The notes beneath the pieces were generated by a model. It worked only from the letters and a program-made list of their open reading frames with translations. It was not told the DNA's origin and ran no database searches. A stretch of 64,000 nucleotides of DNA, taken from Microvelia longipes (taxonomy: Eukaryota; Arthropoda; Insecta; Hemiptera; Veliidae). Where the stretch lies: assembly GCA_018340805.1 (NCBI GenBank), contig JACMZG010001914.1, forward strand, positions 50,521,044 to 50,585,043, in the 5' to 3' direction. Positions 12,178 to 26,318 of this stretch are shown piece by piece; position 1 is the stretch's first letter, and each line of letters starts with the position of its first letter. Made by a program: the position numbers and the translations under genes.

Positions 12178-12208
<31 letters not shown>

Positions 12209-15200
12209 CGAAGTTAGACAGTTTTGACACTCACTCACTTATCAAAATTCTAAGGCACTTCCAGCAAACGTAGACACTTGAAATTTACTAAATAACAGAT
12301 AAATGTTGATGTAAAAATCAATAAAAAAATATTAAAATGTAACATTTGCTGTTCCTTCTACCTAAAATGATCTACTTAAGTTGAAAGGTAATCCTAACCT
12401 AAATTTCACGTATAAAGAAAACATTCTGACAACCAGCGCTACCTCTTAGAGAACTTTAAAACTTATAATATTGAGAGTTTTATTTTGACAGAACATAACA
12501 CAATATTTTACCCAATTTACCTATCTAATGTTTAATTAAAGAAATTGGTGCTGTATATTATTAAATTAATGGTGTAATATACTGAAACTAATTAATAATT
12601 TAATAATATTTCTTGCCGTATTTTTGTAAGGCATAATTTTTTAGCTTACAAAAGGAATGAAATCCCAACAAAAACACATGCGTGTAAAAAAGGAGCCAAG
12701 TCTAGCGTAAAAAGTTAAGAGATCATTGGATAAGCCAAGTCATTCCTAATTATGCTTATAAATATACGAGGTCTTTACGGCCATAGCACACACAGTGCAT
12801 AGTGCGCTTATTAAATAGGCTGAATGTATTTTTTATAATATATGTCAACTGTCTACACCCTATACTAGACCTTTAGTACCACACTACCTCAAGCTGCGTA
12901 ATGGCCAAGTTACAAAGTCAAACCGCCTAGACTTCGTATATTTACAAGCATAATTAGAAACTTATGACTTGGCGTATCCAATGATCTCACAACTTTTTAC
13001 GCTAGACTTGGCTCCTTTTTTTAACACGCATGAGTTTCTGTCGGGATTTATTATTATTTAAAAAGATCCTGAACGTATCAGAAAGTTCATTTTAAGTTAC
13101 GTTTAATTTTTCTAAAGAATCGTTTTTAACAGATGTTGAAGAAACTTACACATCTTATTGTTCCATCCTTCGAACTCGGTGTTACAGAAGCAGAAGCTGG
13201 TGTTACAAGAGCACGTACTCCATACCGAGCTTGTGTGTTCTTCTTTTACTCCCACATCATTTTCTGCGAACAATTATTACAGATATATTAACCGCATATA
13301 TAAATATAGATTTTCCGCTATATTACCTGTATATATAAATATTAATATTCCGCCATAAAATATATTAACTGTATATACGAATACAGATATCCCTCAATAA
13401 AATATATTAACTGTATATACATACAATATATGAGGGGGAGTATGCAATGTCAGGTTATCAAAATAGTTGATGTAAATGTTTCACTAAATGCTACTTGAAG
13501 TACTATATAAGACTCCGACGAGCCATTAATGGCAAAATGCCATGTAACAAGTAATAATAATAAAACAACAATTAATAGAAAACAATAACAGTGTGGCCGC
13601 GAAGCTGCCAGAGGGACCATCGCCACATAGCGGCTACGGGCCGAAGGCCGGTATTATTCTTTTAAATGTATTTATTATGAAGGAGTTCTATCTAAAAGTG
13701 CTACAGTAGAATAGTTAAAAAACAAAATGATCAAACTTGAGTTTTTTCTTACTTTATATAATATAAGCCGATAAATTAGTTTTGTAGTTTTTAATTGATA
13801 TATTATTAAAATGACTGCCGAAATATTTAAGCTATTATTTAATAGTGTCTACACCAGTAAACATTAATTAATGATAAAAAAATTATTTATTATCTCAAGG
13901 ATGGACCTTGGGACAAAAGACCTTATGGTGTTTTAAGACTTCTTAAGTGGTTTTCACCAATTTTTCTGCTTGTCTGTATGTATGTGTGTGTGTGTGTGTG
14001 AGTCTGTTATCATCGTTCCTCCCAGTGTATTTATGCTAGTGCCTGTATGATTATATAGGCACTCTAATTTATGCTAGAGTGCCTGTATGATATATAGGCA
14101 CTCTAAATTTATGCTAGAGTGCCTGTATGATTATATAGGCATCTAATTTATGCTAGAGTGCCTTATGAGTGCCATGTGCTAGAGTGCTATATAGGCTAGA
14201 GTGCCTGTATGATTATATAGGACTCTAATTATGCTAGTAATTTATGAGAGTTGAAACTTTGTACAAAATCAGTCTATTGCTGTAGTTGAGCTATTCGAAA
14301 AATAATGCTTTAATGACATCATTAACCCGTAATAATGACTCAACAAAAATTTCGAAAACTCACAAAAAACAAGGAAAAAATGATGCGTTCGAATTGAGAT
14401 ATGGCACGCATTTAGCCGTGTATAAGACAAAAATATGTGCTAAGTTTCCTCTCATTATCAGCGTTAGTTCAATATTTATCAAATGACTTGTATACGTTGT
14501 TTTTAATTATTAAATCTATAAATAATTTAATTGAGTTAAATGTGGTAACTTTACAGAATAAATAAGTACACTGAGTATCGTTTCAAACTTAATGTATAGT
14601 TTGGTAATACTGGAATAGTATACTGGAAAAGTATATCCATAATTTTTGAAACGGATGTATTTACTATATGGGGACGAGCTACGCGAGTCCGAAGACGTAT
14701 TGCAGTATACATTCAACGACTTGTACATTCTGACGAGCGAAGTAAGTCCGAAGTAGAGAGGATGAGCGTAGGGAATCCGATGTGATGTGATGAAGGAAAA
14801 GTTCGAGGTACCCCGTTCCTGATCTATTTGCCTTTAGTAGATGTTACGATGAAACAAAGAAAAAATTGCTGAATCGCGTAATTTGTATACCATGTTGTAT
14901 AACATGGTTGTTATAACTGTGCAACTCTATAGCGCACAAACTGTGTGACATAGAGATATATTACTATAGGGGCCCTATAGGTTTAAATTTCGAAACATCG
15001 AAAGTAACCTGACCACCTTTGACTTTCAATATAATCAAATAAACAGAACAAAATTACTGTGACTTATATGTAGAGCGTTTAAAATAAAAATCAAAAACAA
15101 ACCATGCTGCAGTAAGCCGAAAACAAGTTGATTTATTATAACCTTAAACTCACTTATAGAAGAGGTTTCAATTAGGTTACACAGAAGCCCTGAGAGCCCC

Positions 15201-18200
15201 CAAAACCATGATGTTTTAGTACTCGTAATGTATTGAGATAGGCTATGCCCCTCTAGTATATATCTCTATGCTGTGTGAGCTAAATGATAACAGACGATAA
15301 AACACACATACACACAAATGGTAAACCATTCAAGAATTCCGGAGTCAAAAACACCTGAACACGGATAATTCAAGTGTAAATGTTCGGTTTTCGGATATTT
15401 AGTGCAAACGCAACACTTTTACTTACCAAAGATTTAAATAATAAAAAGTAAGAAATAATTTTGGTTATTGGGGATTGATTTAAATTTATTAATCAATACC
15501 CGTTAAATTATGTAATAGACAGGGAGTTCGAATCTTAGGGAGATTAGTTTATTTTTAAAACTTGTCACTTAGATATTCCAGATGGTTTTAATGCTAAATG
15601 TTATGGGGTTAATACATCTTTGCTATATTTGGACGCGTTGACTCCCTGCCAAGTATGTCGTATGGTTGGTTTAATGTGTAGTACATTCCTTTAGCTTTAT
15701 TAATAAAAAACGTATTTGATAATACAATTTATATTTATTATCATTATTACTAACACTTCGTGAAAAAAATGCAGCCATTGTCTTGCGTAAAAAGTTATGA
15801 TATTATATTTTACGCCAAGTCTATTAATAAATTTTATTCGTGATCTTCACAAATCTTTGGTAGATATGAATATGTTAATAAAATATCATATGTACGCACA
15901 TGCCCTTAACAAATTAACAGAAATGAAATTTCTGACTTGGCAAGAACGCTAAATAACTTAAAATATTTTTGTCTAGCTAATAGGTAAAACATTATTTATA
16001 CAAATCGGCTAAACCAAGTTAAGGAAGAAATAAATTCATTAATTTTCACATACGTTTTTGCCAAATCAGAAATTTTTTTTTGGGTGGGCCTTTACATCCT
16101 TAAAAAAATAGGTAAAAGCGTTTTTTACCGTCTTGCAACTGGTTTCGTAGTTCTTTCCTGTCAGAGACTGTAAAAAAACTACTAAACTGTCGCTGGTGAA
16201 GTTCCTTAAATGTCCACTAGATGGGCGCTAGTATTTTACAACATTATGATATAACCTTTCTCGTTCTTCTTTTGTTTAACAAATAATGTTAACGAAGTTT
16301 TGCTATGTTTCGGAAGTGAGTTTATTTATACATTAATTATTTATTATTAAGTGTTTAAAGTAACCCCCCTGGTGCAAACTCTACGTAAATATTTATATCG
16401 CGCCACTTTGGTGTCGACCAAGCCCCCCGCGATGCAAGAATCCCTTGGCTGGAAGAAGAAAACCGCCAAGGAAGGTTTTAACTCATGTTCTCGTACGTGC
16501 GCTGGGAGTTATTCCTCATAAGCTCAAGTATAAACAGTTAGAAAATAAAAGTTGGTTTTTATAAGACTTTATTATTATCTACATTTTTATTATATTTATC
16601 TTTAACATTATCTGTTTAAGTATAATTATAATTATTTTATTAACAACATTTACCAACACCTCTTTTATTTGTAAGGCCGTGTAATTGAATACATATTGGG
16701 TTTTTTATGTATTCTTTGTAATTTTAACTTCACTAGAAGAGGTTCAAAAATTTAGCAAATAAAGCTAGTTAAAAACGATAGTAATGTCTGACATATTAAT
16801 TCATACGAAATAAAAATGTAAGAAGAAGAAGAAGTGCGGTCGGTTCCTGAATACCAGTGTGTGTGCCGAGACCGGGCCGTATGGTGATATTTTCAGTGTT
16901 GTTCTACAGGAAGGATCAACTCCAGATGGCTCATCTCTGTTTTTGGTAAGTCGATGAGCCTAAGTTTGTGCCTCCCCCCTTAAAATTGTATGTTGTAGTC
17001 TCTCCCCGATATTCTCTACTCTCTAGCATGGGCAAGAGGCACTTGCCCATGTTACTCTAATCTCTAACAGTAAAAGGAAGAGGCACCAAATTGGTCCCTA
17101 CCCCACATTGTATGGTCCTTTCATACCAGATTTAATGTATAATTTTTGCAAAAAATCGTAAAAATTTACGATAAGTTTATGTAAGGTTATCCAAACCTAC
17201 CTTGCCCTTTGATCTTTATCTTTTATACGATCTATTTTCTACCTTATTACATCTCTATTTATGTACTTCTCTATTTTATTTACGATTGTTATTTTCTTAA
17301 AAATGGAAGTTCTTGAAGAAATTATTAATGTTTTGTTGATTTGATTTTGATCTACGTAAATTTACTGTATGGTCGATTTTCCAAGTATTGGTGCGTACGT
17401 GTGGTCTCAGTATTGCCTTATGCGTATGTAGTAGTGCGTTTCCCGCTTCTCTCTCTGCCAATCAGATTTGGTCGATATTACGTCATATTTTTACCTCGCC
17501 GTCCTTAGGGATTATCGATCAAATGATTGATTTCTACCCATCTCAGATTTATTGTTATTTGACTTAACTCTGCGATCTAGCGGATTTTTCCGGTATTAGT
17601 CTCACTCTCCCTTACCAAATTTATTTGATTTCTTACGAACACTTTTTAATTATTTTTTCCGTTTTTGTTTTCGTTATTTTTCGATATTGCTCTCTATTAA
17701 TTACGACAGTAATTTTCGTAAATCATGGCTTCTTTAACCCAAAAGGAAAAAGATAAAATAAATTTAAAAGTAATCGAATGTCGGTAAACCATACAAAAAT
17801 TTTTTAATAAAATTCAAACGATTGCTGACGCTTGATGCCGAAGCAGAAAATTTCAGATTTTGTGTGTCGAATGAAAAGATTAGATGCTTATTTCACTTTA
17901 TGCAATGAAGAGCATGATGATTTGACAGAATATGCTGTAAAATATTATATGTTGCTGTAGATATGTTGGAAGAATATCAGACTGATATAAATTATTTTCT
18001 AGACTTGAAGATACATATTACGAGTGATTAGCAATTGTTAAACAGTTAGATGTTGAAAATGAAATAAATCCACCACCCCCTCTCCTACGCAAATCTTTCA
18101 ATGTATCTACATTTACCAACTCGTTCTCTCGCTCCCAAAGTACTACTAGTAATAAACTGGCGTTAGGCTTTCGCGAATTATTGTCAGAAGATTTTAGGTT

Positions 18201-20299
18201 TCCGGTGGGACCGCATCAATGTAGATGACGAATCCGACGTTTTCGCTTCCACTGTGGAGGCATATTCAGGGATGTAGGACATCTTGGTTAGAAACACAAT
18301 GCTCTACAAAACAGTTCAGTTTTGTAACTTTTTGTACAGTCCTTCTAACTTGGGATGGTACGATTGAGCTGAAATCAGTCTCAATCGATTTAGCTTGTCG
18401 TCTACCTGAAAATGTAATTCCTTGTAATACCGTTAAAAGTTTAAAAAAAATGTTTTCATGACGTCATAACCTGTGGATGACGTCATATTTCTTTTTACAA
18501 ACAAAAGGTTTCATAGTTTGTAAAAAAAACAATACAAACAATAACCTGCCCCAACATCTCACAATATGCAAAGTTTCGTTTTGATTTCAGAAATCCTTTG
18601 AGAGATATTGTTCGCCATACAAATAAGTAGACCTTGTACAAATAATATGAAAATTATTTAAATATAAAAAATCATAATGATTTATAAATCTATGAATTTA
18701 ATTAATTTATAAATTAATATTGCAATTTATAAATCGTTTTTAATCAATCATTGATTACAAAAAAATATATAATAATAAGATTTTCGTTCCCCTCAAGATG
18801 GTATTTAGTATATAACTCTGGAGCGGGTTTCCGCAAGCCTGACGAATTTCCTTGTTTCTGAATATTTATATTCTTGCTCACCAATCCAGAACTTTTTCAG
18901 GGTTTCGGTTTATTCGAAATAGTGACACTGTCTCACAAGTGTACATTTTCCAGGAATTTTAAAAGAAATGCGGGCAATTGATCTAAATAGGTTGAACAGA
19001 ACTAGGAATTTATTTACAAAACAAAAATGTATTCGAATTATATATAATCTATATATATATAATATATTATATTATATATATATATATATTATATATATAT
19101 ATTATATATGTTATATATACAGTGGTGTTTCATATAAGATGTCCACAGAAAGGAGGTGATAGTATCCTCAAATGGAACAAAAAATATCCTATATAAGTAA
19201 ACCCCGATCTCAACCGTTTCCCACAGGTCAAATTTAATATTCAAAAAATATTTGACCTCACATCATAAATGTTAATAGGGATTTAACTTATTCAAGCTAG
19301 AAGACGAAATTGGTATCATAGAAGCGATAAATTTCCTAAAGAACAAACTTACTAACTATGTCAAATAATTTTGGAACTACTGCCAAAATTTTGTCATGAA
19401 ACATGATTTTTTAAAAATGCAATTTTATGGAATTTATCGTAGTAGGGCATTTAGAGGGGATAAGAGATGAGCAAAGGTCAGCAAGAACGGAAAAAATCTC
19501 TTTGACTGTCCTTTAGAAATGTAAATATTTTTTATACATTCAATAGTCAAAAATGTAAGCTATTGTTGCGTAGAAGTTGCCAAAAACTTTGATCATTTTT
19601 GTCGATAGAGTAAAAATAATGTGTTATTTTAACAACATATTTTTTTTTTCGAAATAATTTAATAATACAATTTTTAGACTCTAGAAGGTAAATAACCTAT
19701 TTTATTCTTACACAATTTTTCTCTAAAACCACTATTTTCCCTTGCTTTAGAGATTTTTAATTATTTTATGTACCATGTACTTAACTTGCAGACATATGCA
19801 AAATTCCAAAAAAATATCAGTTTTTTCCAACTTCCAGGAAGAATGGCTTAAAATTTGGACTATTGAATGTATAAATTATTTACATTTTCTTTAAAGGGCA
19901 TCATAAGAGAAGTTTTTCCGTTCTTGGCTGAACTTTTGCTCATCTCTTTACTTCCTCTAAATGCCCTACTACAAAAATTCCATAAATTCATTTTTTAAAA
20001 AAAAATCATGTTTCATGCAAATTTGGGCAGTAGTTCAAAATATTTGACATAGTTTAGTAGTTTTTCCTTTAGGGAAATTTATCTCAGCTTTCTAATGATA
20101 CCAATTTCGCCTTTCTAGCTTTGAATAGTTAAATCCCTATTAACAATTTTATGATGTGAGGTCAAATATTTTTTTGAAATATTAATTTGGACCTTGTGGG
20201 AAAACGGTTGGAGATCGGGGTTTATATTATAGGACATTTTTTGTTCCTTGTGAGGAGTACTATCACCTCCTTTCTGGTGGACACTTTATATGAAACACC

Positions 20300-20348
<49 letters not shown>

Positions 20349-23300
20349 TATATATATATATATAATTATATATATATATATATATCGGATATACATTTTT
20401 AGTATCAGGAAACCAATCTGAATGGACTCCTTCCCCTCTCAACTTCCGTCATCCGAATAACCTCACAAGCGTCATTTTCATGATGAAAAATTAGCTGAAA
20501 AGCTATTTTATATAAGTTTATAAGTTTTTCTGACTTGGTATTATGATTTGTTTTTTAAAATAACATACTTCCTCAATGATGGAGACAAACTAGAGGAAAA
20601 GCTATTTATATTCAAAAGAAGGGATTAAGTGAGAGTGAAAATATTTTACTGTCTAGTAGAGAAAGTGATGCGTCATTGTCTGTTAGCTATTATGACACCT
20701 AACTGTACGCCCTGACATCTATGACTGTAACGTAACTGGATCTATTATTCACTTATTTGCCGTATTATAGATTCTAATGGACCTTTTCGCCCGGATTAGT
20801 ACGCTTCTATTATGATAGTTATAACAACTTTTAGCGAATTTCGAAAAAAATCGCTTATAAGGTGGCACTTATATTAACGGGCACAAGGATTATGAATGTA
20901 ACACAAATCCATTTTAAGAAGTCCCTGATAACGAAAATTTAGATTTGAAAGATTTCATATGTATGTATGTAAATAAATAAATCTTGTAAACACGCCATCT
21001 TTCGAATAGATTAATATTTTTAAATGAAACTTGGTAGAAAAAACAACCTTGTGAAGGTCAAGTACTTCTTTGAAAACCAGGTAGTTGTGGAGTCATTAAA
21101 CCAGTTTGCTGGGCATCAAAGTTTTTTTTTTAAAAAAGTAAAATCAAAACTTTGAAAGAGTCTTCCATAATATATTTAGATCACTGAATAAAATATAACC
21201 AGTCCGAGGTCAATGCGACCATTCAAAGTGACCAAAAACCTGTGGTAAATGTGCCACACAGCACAGGGTTTTGCAATCCTCTAGTGTGGCACTCAATTCT
21301 TTATGCCATATTTGATTATGTATTATGTACTTTGTAAAATAAAGGAAATATATAAAAAAACCCAAAAAAACAGTTATCCGTTCTAATATTCTTTTAGCGA
21401 ACTTCCAAACAAAAACTGAGCTTATAAGATTACTTATTTATTTATTAATTTATATAATTTTACAACCATCAAATTTACAAGCAATTCTTGATTTAGTCAA
21501 AAAATTCACTTTACATTACAAATGAGAAAAAAAAAAAATACAAATTATTAAAGTTCAAATTAATAATCATTCAGTTCATACATAGGATTAAGCAATAATA
21601 CTTCTTTGACTTTGTTTAAGCATTTTGAGGTTTTAAAGCTCTTATACATTTGGTAGCGTGATTATATATTTTTATTTCCATGAAACTAGGACCTTTGTGG
21701 GTTTTATTAAGTTCTTACTGATGGGCAGTTTGATGTCACAACTCTCCTAGTCTCGTAGTGATGGAGATCACCTTGTTTTTGTTTAGAGCCCAAATTCCTC
21801 AAAGCATGCTTTAAACATTCCATAATATATAAGCCATAAACTGTCATTAATTCTCCATTTGACAAGAGGGTTTGCAAGTTTCTATATGTTAACTCCCTCT
21901 AGTATACGGATAGCTCTTTTTTGTAGCAGAAAAACATCTTTAGTTGATGAGCAAGAGATTGAGCAAGAGTTGATTTAGTTGATTGAGCTTATAAGATTAC
22001 TTCTGTTTAAATTACCTACATTTATTAGATAAGTCTATGAATCAAGAAATTATAAACCAAGTTTATAATTTCCTGATGGATAGAAATCCGCTAAGTATTA
22101 TTTATCTACAATGGGGGTTCGTAGGGCTCTGAAGGGCCCTGACTTAGTACGCAATCCCGGAGACCTGGATTCGAATCTAGTCGAAGATATTGCGCTAAAA
22201 CATGTTAAATATAAGCATAAACTAATCTTCGTCTGAGTGCCCAGAAACATTTTGTGTTTTTGTAAATAAATTCCTAGTTCTGTTCAACCTATTAGATCAA
22301 TTGCCGCATTTCCTTTAAAATTCCGGGAAAATTTACAGTTGTGAGGCAGTGTTATTTCGTATAAATCGAAAACCTGAACAAGTTCTGGATTGGTTAGCAA
22401 GAATATAAATATTCAGAAACAAGGAAATTCGTCAGGCTTGCAGACAACCGTGTCAGAGTTATTTACTAAATACCATCTTGAGGGGAAAGAAAATCTTATT
22501 ATTATATAATTTTTTTTGTAATCAATAATTAAAAACGATTTATAAATTGCAATATTAATTTATTAATCATTATATGCTCTATATATATTTATAACTTTCA
22601 TATTATTATGCATCAAAAATATTATTTATTTCTATCTCCTTTATTTTAAGGAGGATATATCCTTTTGTAATATGGTTCGAATCCCAGCCGGGGCGTAATA
22701 TTTTGTTCGTTAATTTTTTATCTTTTGAATATTTCTGAGTCCAAGTGATTTTTGATCGAAACAATTTTCCGCGTATTATGAAATGATTGCCTGTTAAAGA
22801 TGTGAAAAACATTATTTACCGAATAGCACAACTAAACCCATAGATTGACTTTTGTACCAAGTTTAAAAGTCTCACTACCATAAATGTTGCGAGAGCTACT
22901 ATAATAAGGCACACTCACATATACAGACAGACAACTTTGTGAAAACTACCTAAATCTCGGTTTCAGAGTTTCAGGTTTCTAAAATCTGTTTACCAACCTA
23001 TAAAATACATACAGTATAAATGAGGAAAAGTACAAATTTTGGTTCTGAGGCTTGAACCCGTAATCTCTTGTAGTAGAAGCGAAAGCGTATGCACAACGCT
23101 ATGAAGGCTTATGTATTTTTGACAGATTATTCTTTAATAAAAATGTAATGTAAACAACTACTTAATTATAAAAATGTGTTAATTTCACTAAAACGTTAAT
23201 TAAAAATTAATTATTTCTACGTAAATGAATCAATCTTATGTTAATAAATAATCTCAGAAATTTTCGGCCAAATCTTTTGCTTATTCTGTTCACAATTGGT

Positions 23301-26243
23301 AATTATTCATAATTTCGAATGTAAGTCGCCTATATCGATTCCTGCAATGACGTCATGCCATTCATAAAAAAGTCAGGTTATAACCTCCGACAGTTTTTGG
23401 TTTGTTTACATCCAATTGAATTACCTTATAAATTTCTATCATCTTGGATATATATTTATATATCAAATGACATTTATCAATTTCATTTTATTTCGTAATC
23501 AATATTATTTTCATTATTAAATTAGATTTCAATAGAAATATTAGAGTTTTACAACGTCTCGTACCCAATATTTAGAGAGTACTCTATAATGCCATTGTGC
23601 GATATGAAAATTATGGCTCCTAGTGTCTATTAGTTGGTAAATTTAACAATACAATGACATTACAAGCATACATTACCCCCTCTTTCTTCATTCTTCTCTA
23701 TTACTTATTTCATTTTATTCTTCTTCGATGTTTTGTTTTTGACTGCCCATTGTTACATCATATACCGTTAATTAATTCGTATTATTCGTATATCAATCAT
23801 CTTCATATAATTGAATAGCCAATGACTTGAGCTTTTTAATAATAGAAATAATGTATTGAAGTAATGATATAATAAAAGAAGTGTCTATAACTGATTACAA
23901 AATTTAACATATAAGAGGTTTAAATAGTGTCTATATAGTGTCGTTAATGATAAAGAGTCTCGAGTCTGGAAACATAAGTATAGAGAGACGTATTTTATTA
24001 ATGATAGGTGGTGCGTATAATCAGAGAGTTTATATCTTATTTGATTAGTTAACGACTAAATAAACGTTCCCAAGTCATTCAATAAAAGTTGAACTGGTGA
24101 TAATAATGAAATGAAACTTGGCACATATGTTAGTCTTATACATGGCCACATGCATGCTAAAACTCAAATTGATCGCATTATTTTTCAGCGTTTTATGATT
24201 TTTGCCGAGTCATTATTGCAGGTTAAGGATGTCATAAAAAATATTTTCCGTAAGGCACAATTACACCTATAGACTGATTTTTGTAGTAAGTTTCAACCCT
24301 CTAACATAAATGCACTGTGAACTACAATGATAACAAAAACACACACTCACACACAAACAGACAAACAAATTTGAGACAACTATTCAGAATACCTTAAAAA
24401 GACCTGGAACGGATAATTCCGGTGTCATACCGGTTTCGGTTTTATGCAAACACAATACTTTTCCTTTATACTTATGGTATATATGAGGAAAAGTAAAAAT
24501 TGGGTTCGTGGTGCCTCGGATCTTTTTCCCATCACATCGGAATCGCAATTCTCATCCTCCCTTTTTCAGACTCGCTCTGCTCGTCTTCAGAATATACAAG
24601 TCGTTAAATTTATACTGAAGACGCCTTAGGACTCGCTTCGCTCGTTCTCAGATAAATACATTCGTTTTTATATTTCCGTAATATAAAAACGAGTGGAAAT
24701 ATTCATTCCATAAATTTTTCCATATTTATCGCGGGTTAATGACGTCATTAAATAATTAGTTTTCCAACGGCAGAACTATATCTAACTTTGTGATAACGAC
24801 TAGAGTCACCCGTGGTGTAGTGGTTAAGGTACGCGGCCAATACACAGAATGAATGGACTTTAGTCATGGGTTCAATCCCAGCACGGGCCTCTAGGATTTT
24901 TATGAAAGGGATAAAAATTCTGCGTACCACGTCCTTCAGAAGGGACGTCTCGAGCCTGTGCGTTGTCAAGTACTCGTTAAAGATCCCTTACCCTAAATGA
25001 AACTGGGTATAGGCAAAATTTAGGAACCTCATACCGTTTCTAGTGGTATATAGTAGTTTTTAAGTGTGTGGAGGTTTGGTTTAACAGTAAGGGCACGTGT
25101 TGTTCCCAGTTTTCACTAGACTATAAGTCAGTGAAAATATGTATGATTGCTTGAAAAAGCATGAGAGGAACCATAGAAATTCACGACTCTTCTGTCTAGA
25201 TTAGATGAAATATATCTACACTTGAAATTAAAAGGAGTAGAACACTATCTTAGGGAGCTGGCAAAAAGGGCCCAACAACGTGGCCTACATGCCTGGTAGT
25301 TACTACCACTCCCCCCATATTACTAATACTGTGATAACTTCTTAGGAGGTCATAAAAACAAATAAAAGGACAATGACGATGACATCCCAGTTTCGGATTT
25401 TTTTGCAAACACAATACTTTTCCTATACCTATGGTATAAATAAGGAAAAGTAAAAAAAACGCAGGACAAAACTGAAACGGATAATATGGTCACTAAAACA
25501 CAATTTAATTGTGCGAGAGACACCTAGGAAATGTAACAAGCAAAATGCTTTTTGCTTGTTACATTCCCTAGGTGTCTATCGCACAATTATATTGTGTCAA
25601 CTATTCATGTTTTGCAAAACTCGGTAGTATCAAATGATATATGTCACTGAAACAGTTAAAGCGAACGAAACGTCGGCGCTGACAATGCAGAGATACAGCT
25701 CATTTATTCACTTAAGAAAGAACGAAATGATAACATCCGAATCATAGGATTGGAATAGAGATAGGAAATAGAATTAGAAGCAACAGGAGGGAGGCGTGAT
25801 TACGAGATGGTTATCTGTAATTGGTAACACGTATTCATCTATTACTCATCCACTATCACTAGCATTCAGTTCATTCCCATCTATTTCTATAACTATTATA
25901 AATTCATAAGAAATATGACGGATACGACGTTGCGTCATTCAGCACATGATCCAACTTCATTTACTACGCGAATTAAGTTACAAAATCCAGTTTCATTTAT
26001 AAAAAATAATGAAACTTATTGTTTATGTCGATTCCTGCAGGAAAATAGGGTTTTAATATTTTTATTATTGAAAATCAGAATTTAATTTTTATGCTTTTAT
26101 AAGTTAAAATAAAACCATAAAACATAAAACCACAAGCTTTTAGCTGAAGTTAGAAGGTTTGTGTCAGGTGGAAGCACCTTTGTACCAACATAAAATCAAT
26201 GAATAGAACCTTTGTGCTTTTATAAATTGTCTAGGAATACACA

Positions 26244-26318
<75 letters not shown>

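Larger units (their letters stand above)
18660..22590. mobile_element. Large composite bounded by inverted repeats of about 350 bp
   Basis: The left arm (about 18660-19035) has CGAATTTCCTTGTTTCTGAA and GGTTGAACAGAACTAGGAAT. The right arm (about 22240-22590) is its reverse complement, with some divergence. The 3.2-kb interior holds a second, nested foldback (19124-20305), (TA)n tracts, repeat R4 and a LINE relic. This may be a large foldback transposon that took later insertions, or two head-to-head copies of one repeat. Confidence 0.6.

Noticed and set aside
11951..12238. 95-codon Ile/Tyr-rich frame
   Set aside because: Translation of a (TA)n microsatellite.
18225..18461. 78-codon plus-strand frame after the gag-like remnant
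   Set aside because: No recognisable retroviral-type motif and no continuity with the remnant's frames.
24804..24905. tRNA gene
   Set aside because: A and B boxes are clear, but the anticodon region does not fold and a homologous copy with the same non-tRNA body exists at 57275-57487, so it is a SINE.
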